This document shows positions 44,545 through 64,000 of a DNA stretch of 64,000 nt, in pieces. Numbering within the stretch: position 1 is the stretch's first letter; each line of letters begins with the position of its first letter. The translations under genes were made by a program, and so were the position numbers. The notes below the pieces were generated by a model. That model saw only the letters and a list, made by a program, of their open reading frames with translations. It ran no database searches and was not told the DNA's origin. Source of the stretch: Whitmania pigra (Eukaryota > Annelida > Clitellata > Hirudinida > Haemopidae); assembly GCA_021613335.1 (NCBI GenBank), contig JAJTWR010000284.1, positions 307,501 to 371,500 of the forward strand. Reading direction: 5' to 3'.

Positions 44545-47490
44545 GCTAGTGATTTGGTCGACACCATTGCTAATAGGGTTTTTTGTATTTTGTTGCACTG
44601 GTAGAAATTGCTGTCCACCACAAATGACTCCCTGTACGCGGTAACTTTTCGTTATTAGTTCTTTGGTTACGCTGTCCTGGTGACATTTGATTGTCCTCCA
44701 TTTTGAATTTATTATTGCTAATTTATTTATTATTCATTCAAGTGAAAGATTTAAAATTAAAAAGTTATACTGGACTTTATTTGAATCTTTGGTTAATTGG
44801 AATAATTTAATTTACTTTTTACTTTTATTTATTTTTTAATAATAATAATTACCAATTAATCTCACCGACATAATCTCAGGGACAAATTCCTAATCACCCA
44901 ACAACTCAGGGCAAAATTGAGAATGTCAAAAATCTAAGATTTTATTTAGAATTCTGATTTTTAAAATTAGTAAATTAAACCAATTTATTGTATTATTTAT
45001 AAATTATGGATTTAATTACCATTTATCGATAATTTCACTCTAATCATATTATCAAAAATTATTATATAATTACAATATTTCGAAAATAGTTATATCATCA
45101 ATGTTTTTATTGCAATTAAATTTTCGTTATTTATATTTTATTTATAATACCAATATTTATAAATAGAATAAAATATTTTTAAATTAAACCTGCAACTTAA
45201 TGGAAAGAATGGAATTAAAAATTCAAACAACAACATCGTCACTCACTTCATCTTCTTGTCATCGTGGAATAATGGATTTTTTCCACAAATTTATTTTTTT
45301 AAAACTTCAAGTTGTTTTTCGGATTAATAAAATCATTTTAAAGTTTTTATGAATTAATAATAAAAATGTAATTTAAAATTAATGTCTGCTGTTGATTTAG
45401 AAAATGTTTAAACGCGGTAATTTTCACTTAATTAATTCGATGACAGTGTTTCGTGGTAAAATTGCAATCGATGATAAGATTCTATTACCTTTACCAAATT
45501 CTTCAATTTTGTTATTATATTTTCAAAATTTATTTTAATGTCTTGGTCAGCCATTCATAATTATTTGGTTAATCTTATTTTGTATTTATTACATTAAAAT
45601 AATAAACACTAATATTTTATTTTCAATCATGTCTATCTCAGGACTGTAATTAAAGTTAATGTATAAATTATATAAAATCATTTTTTAATCAAAATTTAAA
45701 GTTAAGCTTTTCAAGTCAGTCCTTACGATTGAGGAGAAGCATGTTGCGTAGAGTTTCTATTTATAGCCCACCACGTGACCACGTGATGTGGACACAGATT
45801 CCGACATATAGGACTCATCGATTTCATTAACGACAGATTAATCTAACTAAAATATTTAATTAAATCTAAAACAAATAATTGCGAGAATATTAATAAATAT
45901 TAGATATTTAAAATTTTAAAATTTTAATCTGATTAAATAGGAATTTCTCGTTATTTAAAAATCTTTATAAAATAGGATTTTAATGTATTAGCAGCGCGTT
46001 GAATTTGTTAAATTCAATTAAAAAAATAAATTTTTAAAAAATGACATTATATTACTAAATTAAATACGTGATTAAATTGTACAATCAATTTGTATTTAAT
46101 TTCATAATATATTCATAGTCATTATATTTGAAGTTTGATCAAATTTATTTTTAACTATTTCTTCCCAGAAATAGTTATTATTATTGCAATAACTTTTCAA
46201 AGATTTTCTCAACTTCAAAGTTTCAAATTTCTCTGTTTTTCAAGCATTTGGCCATTTTTTCTGCTTGTCTTTTTTCGTGTTCCTGGAAGGATTAAAGCAA
46301 AACATATTTTACATGTAATGTAAAATTTAAATATTTAATTTTATTATTTGAATAGAATATATTTTAATTTCGAAAAATATTTTGTTATTTGTATTTGCTT
46401 AAACAATCAGAACATGATTATAAATAGGTGTCAAATAATAATGACTTAAAAAGTTTTTTTAAAGAAATTATATCTAAATATTAGATTAAAAAGGAAATAA
46501 AAAGGATTTCAAAAGGAAGGAAACGTTTTGAAGGATTAAACGGTCCGTTAAAGATGGCTTTATTGAAAGAAAACAGATTCTTTTTTAAAATCATTCATAT
46601 TTTTTAAGAGAAAAATGTCAAATCTCTGAACAAGCAAAAACAGAAATTGGACAAACATCTGATGATGATGATGACGATGATGATGTCGACGACGATGACG
46701 ATGATGATGTCGATGATGATGATGATGATGACGACGACGATGATGATGTCGATAATGATGATGATGACGACGACGATGATGATGATGGCGTCAACAGAAT
46801 TCTGCTAAAAAGCGACAGCGTTATTAAATTTTTACCACTGAGTCTTTCTTGACACTTCTGACCTGCAGAAGAAAAATAAGTGCATTACATACATACACAA
46901 GAATTATATACATACATAAGAATTACATGCAAATAAGAATTATATACAAATAAGAATTATGTCCAAATAAGAATTACTTGCAAATAATAATAATATCCAT
47001 GTAAGAATTATAACACATTTATACACAAATAAAAATTATAAATACATGATAATAACATGAATAAGAATTGAATGCGCAATGATGATAATAATAATGTTAT
47101 GCAAATAAAAATTGCATACAGCTGACACATTATTAAACAAAAATAATTGCAAGAACTTTCATTTTTATCAGCATTGAAAAGAGAAAGAGACGATGGCATG
47201 ACCAAGTCATTTATTAAAAACGGTTGCATTAATTCAACTAAATTATGCAAGATTAATTTTTTTTAAACACATGAAAATTGTATCAGAATGCAAGAGGCGC
47301 ACGCACACACACAAACACACAAAACTCGTGGACATCCTCCCACAAAATCCAGCATAAAAAATAATTATTTTAAATAGATAAAAATTAAAATCGTTAACTA
47401 TTTCCTCTCGAAAATTATCACTCGCTAGAGTATTTCGAATGAAATAATATTTAATAAATAATAATTAATACTCATCTACACCGCCATTTT
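44545..47490. other. AT-rich non-coding region downstream of the ion-channel gene
   Basis: No recognisable exon. A (GAT/GAC)n tract lies at 46660-46790 and an ATAAGAATTA-type tandem repeat at 46900-47050. A minus-strand AATAAA-type signal near 47210 could end the channel transcript, but this is a guess. Confidence 0.45.
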
Positions 47491-47497
47491 CCGTTCA

Positions 47498-59856
<12,359 letters not shown>

Positions 59857-61920
59857 CTAAAATGTTTTAAATATTTTAAATTAAATGTGTATTTCATTAG
59901 ATTTTATAACATTTTTTAAAAGTTAAGTTTGTAACGTATGGTGAAAGAATTTGAGGATGTTTCGTGTAAATTTTGCGAAATATCTTTAGGTTATTACCGA
60001 ATTTATTGCGCAGTTATAAAATATCTGCTTAAATTATCTTGCTTTAATTTTAAATGTGGTTTATTATTCTTAAGTAAGGATATTTATTTTTAATCTACAT
60101 AAATAATTTAGACATAAAAAGAGGTGATCGGTTATTTCAATGCTATGAATAAAATAAAATCGACTAAACAACGACAACCAATCATAACTTTCTCTTCAGA
60201 AGCTCATCAAATATTCCATAAAATCTCGCTTCCTGTTATTTTCATCCAGGTGCTAGTTGTGAATAATTACTGACTGGATTTTGTGCCATTTTCCTGCTAA
60301 ACTTGGCGACATGACAATAATTCAATTGCTACCAAATATTATTTCTATACTTTGCGCCAAGAATTATAATATTGAAATTATAAATATTTCCAGTAAAAAA
60401 AGAGAGTTAAAAATGCAAACCAGATGAAAGAACATTGTTTTGTAGACGAAACTAAAAGAATTTAAATTAATTAAAAGTTAATCTGATCAAAAAGATGTAA
60501 TTAATTAGCTTTTTAGAGCATCGAACCACGTAGACGATGAAAAAATCCACGAGGATCACGTTTTAAATTTACGACTTTTCGCGTGTGTAACGACTTGGAA
60601 ACAAATTTCCTTTAAAAAATTCAATTTTAATAAAATAAAATAATTTTAAACTGTAAAATCAATAAGAAACAAAACTGTATGTAAAAATATCGACAAATGA
60701 ATGCAAATGCTGTTGGTGACACATTCTCGTAAATGGCTTTTTGTTTTCAAAAAAAAATTTTAATGGGTTTTTATTTGCTTTTTATGTTAGATTTATTTCT
60801 GCTATTAGTACATTTATTCTGTAAATAGTCGAGATTAGGGATGAAGTAAAATGGGAATTAAAAAGGTAAAGAAGATGAAACCATGCTGCTCGCGAATATT
60901 TTTCACAAAAAATATATTTGATCGATTGTTGAAGGGGTCAGCACACTTTTCGGGCCACTGGACCATTTCAAGGGGTCGAGAAGGAAGGGTAGACCATAAG
61001 AAACAAGGTATCCAAGTAAAGGGTGGTTCATTAAAAAATACTGAACTATCATCAAATATGATGTTGCTTGTTCTTAGAGACATACACATAATGTATATTA
61101 TACAATTTTAGGTTTCAGTGATGAAGAATTCAGAATGTTATTAAAGTGATCATCAGAGAACTGGAAGATCAACTCGTTCTTAGAAAACTTCATCTTACAG
61201 AGTAGCTGCTCAAACAGCAAATGCCAAATATTGCGATCACACTCTTGGCACGGGACAACAACTTAGGAAACTATGGCAGCTGACGAAATTTTTAGGAATT
61301 TTATAAATCGGCTACAATCGGATTGTTCCTTATCCATTAACATATATCTATACGAAATATTTGTGTTTGCAAAAATGCGTATATTCGCAAAGTATAATAG
61401 TATGGAGAGTGGAAAGAAGGTACACCAACAAACGGACATTTGCGGACGAGGAGGAGGGGTTGGCCAAAAATCGACCAATTTTTGTGGACATCTTTTATGG
61501 ACGACCCTTAAGGCACTTTAAAAAAAACTAAAAAAGATTTTGAAATCGAATTTGGTTTCAGTATCCAATGAACCTCTTCCAATCAAGTGCGAAGATAGTC
61601 TTGAATTTATGATCTCTTTTTGAGTCTCTTTTCTAAAAAGATTTTCATTATTTTAAACATAAACAACAATCACATTATTGCTAGGAATTGTTTTATTTTT
61701 TCAATATCTTCATTTTCCATTTTTGATGGATCTCTTTTGTTTAAAAGTGAAAAAATCATTGTCCGGAATTATTCGTGAAAATAAAATTTTAAAAATTGTT
61801 CACAGACGTTTTTCAACATCGAGTTTCGTCAGTGCTATTATTATCATAATTAAACGCAATTAACCGCTCTGTAATGAAATATTTAAAAGCAAAAGTGGCC
61901 ATAAATCACAGAACAATGAC
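59857..61920. other. Region upstream of the placed pLGIC exons
   Basis: Should contain the missing N-terminal exon and promoter of the channel, but I could not identify a signal-peptide exon. A stretch at 60850-61520 is less AT-rich, and broken plus-strand frames there (for example VAAQTANAKYCDHTLGTGQQ near 61200 and FADEEEGLAKNRPIFVDIFY near 61445) look like decayed coding sequence that I cannot assign. Confidence 0.4.
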
Positions 61921-61924
61921 AACA

Positions 61925-63408
61925 TCACAGCTTGGTTGATGAATGATAACCACGAACCTTATTTTTCCTTTTGACTTCTACCAGTTCTCCATTGGAACCA
62001 ACAGGATCAGGCCTTCTGGACGGTTGGTCAGATGTGGGTGGAGCCAGAGGGGGCTGCTCTGGTGAGCTCTGTTTGGCAGCAAGTTGCTGTGTGCACTTCT
62101 TCACCGAATCCGCGTGGCAAGTCAAGGTCATCTTAACTTTTTCCAGAGTTTCCATGAGCTTGAAAAGTTTTTTTTCTTCTGACTGGAGGTCGTCGTGGAA
62201 TTGGGCTCTGTTTTCGAGCATCAACTGCTGATGAGCCTGTGGTGATTGTTGAGGCGGTTGCAGTTGAAATTGTTGTTGCGATGTCTGCTTTTGTAGCAGT
62301 TGTTCTTGTAGCTGATAGTTATGAGTCTGATACTGTTGTTGCTGTCGCAGATGCTGTTGTTGTTGTTGTTGATTTTGTTGTTTTGTTGATTTTGTTGTTG
62401 TTGTTGTTGATGCTGTTGCTGTTGATGCTGTTGTTGTAGTTGATTTTGTTGTTGCTGCTGTTGATTTTGTTGTTGTTGCTGTTGATGATGATGTTTTTGT
62501 TGTTGTTGTGGTTTAGTTTCATCCGACATGGGCTGAAAATTCATTTGAATGTTTCCAGACGATTCGTGCGGAGTTTGTCGTTGTTCGCGTTGTTTCAAAT
62601 CTTTCTCTGAGGCTTGTTCGTTGGTTTTTGAGTCCACTTTGAAGGATTTTATGTCCCCGTTGTTGGGAGCATATTCTTGATTTTGTTCGATGATTCGACT
62701 TTGACGTGCTAATTCGGGTCGAGTTAGCATTTGCTGAGGAACCTGAATTGATGAGGTGTCCCCCACTGGTCGAAAATGGAACATTTGTTCGTCGCTTACA
62801 GACGACGGTCGCATCAAAAGCTGTCTCGGTGCCAAAAAGTGTTGTCTTTGTGCGTTTTGAATTTGCGGTTGAAAATTCCCGGCCATTTGCAAGTTGTTTT
62901 GTGCTCCATTTAACATCTGATGTTGTGGTCGTATCAAAACTAGCTGCTGAGGAATGCCTTGCCTTAGATTTTGTCTTTGAGAAAATCCCAATCCGGGATT
63001 TGGATTTTGAAAAGATAGTTGCAATTGTGGATTTTGGTTCATGTTACGAATGTTAACGTTTTGGGAAAGTTGCAATTGCATTAGTTGCTGAGGAGATAAC
63101 TGCTGAAAAGCCATTTCCTTTCTAGAAATCAGGATTTTTGAAAAAAAGTGTCACATTTTTAAGAATTCCGTTTGGCGATGTTCGCCATTTGCTTTAATAA
63201 GTGAAAATTGTGAAAAGCCAACGTCAAAATATCACGTTCTGTATGCAGAAAATCTTTCCGATTTAGACGAGTTAGCGAATCGATACAATCACAAACAAGC
63301 TTGATTAAAAATTCAATTTTATTGCACTTGAGCACAAGAATGCTGCACAAGATATGCAGCGTTGATAACGCACCTTGTTGCGAGGAATTGAAGCTTTGCT
63401 ATTTCCAT
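61925..63408 (-). CDS. Glutamine-rich protein with C-terminal coiled coil (unrecognised; one frame break)
   Basis: From 63114 the frame reads MAFQQLSPQQLMQLQLSQ, a Gln/Asn/Pro-rich region of about 200 residues, then a Gln/His tract (62510-62340). One base appears to be missing between 62380 and 62381: continuing in the next frame gives Gln-rich sequence, then LMLENRAQFHDDLQSEEKKL and a roughly 50-residue charged coiled coil (62220-62080), a Pro-rich stretch and a basic end (EVKRKNKVRGYHSSTKL) stopping at 61925. About 396 residues in total. An upstream mini-exon is possible: ATG at 63406-63408, donor ACAAG|GTGCGT at 63373, acceptor TTTCTAG at 63122, joining in frame. The composition resembles transcription co-regulators, but I cannot name it. 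Confidence 0.6.
62340..62512 (-). repeat. CAG/CAA glutamine-coding repeat tract
   Basis: Mixed CAA/CAG codons with AAT and CAT interruptions on the minus strand. The repeated CAACAAAAT unit loses one base at 62380/62381, shifting the frame from Gln to Asn/Ile/Ser codons. Confidence 0.85.
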
Positions 63409-63678
63409 GGAAATGAGGTGTGGCAACGGTTTTGTATGTTAATCTTTAAATTATTTGTTACGTAATATTTTTTAATACATTAAATTAAATAAACATTAAA
63501 TAATTTTTAAAAATCATTTTAATGACTATTGAATATCTTTAAATTCACTTTTAAGCCTAACATCACAATTCGTTGCTATATCATCTTCTGTTGTAGACAA
63601 GAATGTTTTGGTTCGCAGCCGTGATGTTTTGAATCCTGGGAGTCTTAATTTAATTGTTTTTAAATTCAACATCTAAAA
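63409..63678. promoter_or_regulatory. Putative bidirectional promoter between divergent genes
   Basis: Only about 270 bp separate the candidate start of the glutamine-rich gene (63408, minus) from the LPCAT-like start (63679, plus). Any core promoters for both must lie here or in the 5' UTRs. No clear TATA box or initiator was identified, so this is inferred from geometry alone. Confidence 0.35.
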
Positions 63679-64000
63679 ATGGATGATTCAAACGGAAAAT
63701 TGAATAAATTTGAGGATATTCCCAATCCCTTTGAACATAGAATTTATTTGAATAAATGGCAGAAGTTGCAGGTGAGTCATGTATTAAATATACTTGATTC
63801 ACAAATTACTTGGGTGCAAATTAGTTAAACTACAGTTATTGTATGTTTATGATTATATTCTCATTCTAAATTTATAACCATTTAGAATCAGAAGTAACTT
63901 ATAATTGACATTATTTGTAACTAATTTAGATCCATATCAAGAATAGCACGAAATACACCAGATATTTGTTTTGATTTTCAGCTGGTTCTTATGAGTGCGA
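63679..64000 (+). CDS. Lysophosphatidylcholine acyltransferase-like gene, first two exons (partial)
   Basis: Exon 1 (63679-63771, 31 codons) reads DIPNPFEHRIYLNKWQKLQ and ends at a consensus donor CAG|GTGAGT. Exon 2 starts at 63982 after TTGTTTTGATTTTCAG, continues in phase 0 with LVLMSA and runs off the window. NPF followed by a short basic segment and a hydrophobic helix is the N-terminal pattern of LPCAT1/2/4 proteins just before their first membrane segment. Those enzymes acylate lysophospholipids at the ER or lipid droplets (Lands cycle). The HX4D catalytic motif would lie beyond the window, so the assignment rests on the N-terminus and splice phase only. Confidence 0.65.

Noticed and set aside
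63159..63350. Frame with protein-like sequence (KLVCDCIDSLTRLNRKDF) before the glutamine-rich gene
   Set aside because: It has no ATG start in frame, sits inside the predicted 5' intron and ends 45 bp before the main ATG. A uORF or intronic chance frame is likelier, though I could not exclude an alternative product.

Overview
This is an AT-rich animal (metazoan) genomic window: genes are split by GT-AG introns, protein-coding density is low, and most of the sequence is transposon relics and (AAT)n/(ATT)n and other microsatellites. The gene content (a DMSR-type neuropeptide receptor, an orphan pentameric ligand-gated channel lacking the Cys-loop, an LPCAT-like acyltransferase) suggests an invertebrate bilaterian, perhaps a lophotrochozoan. 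The taxon is inference only. No bacterial genes or CRISPR arrays are present.

Layout. 1-8.0 kb: AT-rich non-coding DNA with small tandem repeats and no gene I can support. 8-31 kb: a shuffled repeat block. It holds about a dozen copies of an approximately 0.9-1 kb unnamed interspersed repeat (family A), a second aspartate-codon-rich repeat (family B), tRNA-derived SINE-like pieces, a hAT element with target-site duplications (9.56-10.73 kb), a Tc1/mariner relic (11.27-11.71 kb), a second hAT element with minisatellite-built inverted repeats (20.95-21.94 kb) and a collapsed Ty3/Gypsy element (25.7-26.8 kb). 31.6-31.9 kb: a large (GGAT)n array. 32.2-37.7 kb: a two-exon GPCR on the minus strand. 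39.1-39.7 kb: a LINE 3' relic plus one more family A copy. 40-47.4 kb: non-coding, many tandem repeats.

47.5-59.9 kb: a minus-strand pentameric ligand-gated ion channel gene, of which I can place six coding exons. Its 9.6-kb intron contains two different restriction-like-endonuclease LINEs (R4/Dong- or R2-like) on the opposite strand, each bounded by (TAA)n arrays. This fits the idea that such elements target TAA repeats. 61.9-63.4 kb: a glutamine-rich protein on the minus strand with a one-base frame break in its CAG/CAA tract. 63.68 kb to the end: the first exons of an LPCAT-like acyltransferase on the plus strand, about 270 bp head-to-head from the glutamine-rich gene.

The most interesting items are the TAA-array LINE pair, the hAT element with 300-bp minisatellite arms and paralogous empty sites, and the undescribed family A repeat. 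Several frame breaks fall in homopolymers or simple repeats, so assembly indels are a real alternative to gene decay there. All family assignments come from reading motifs by eye; no search was run.
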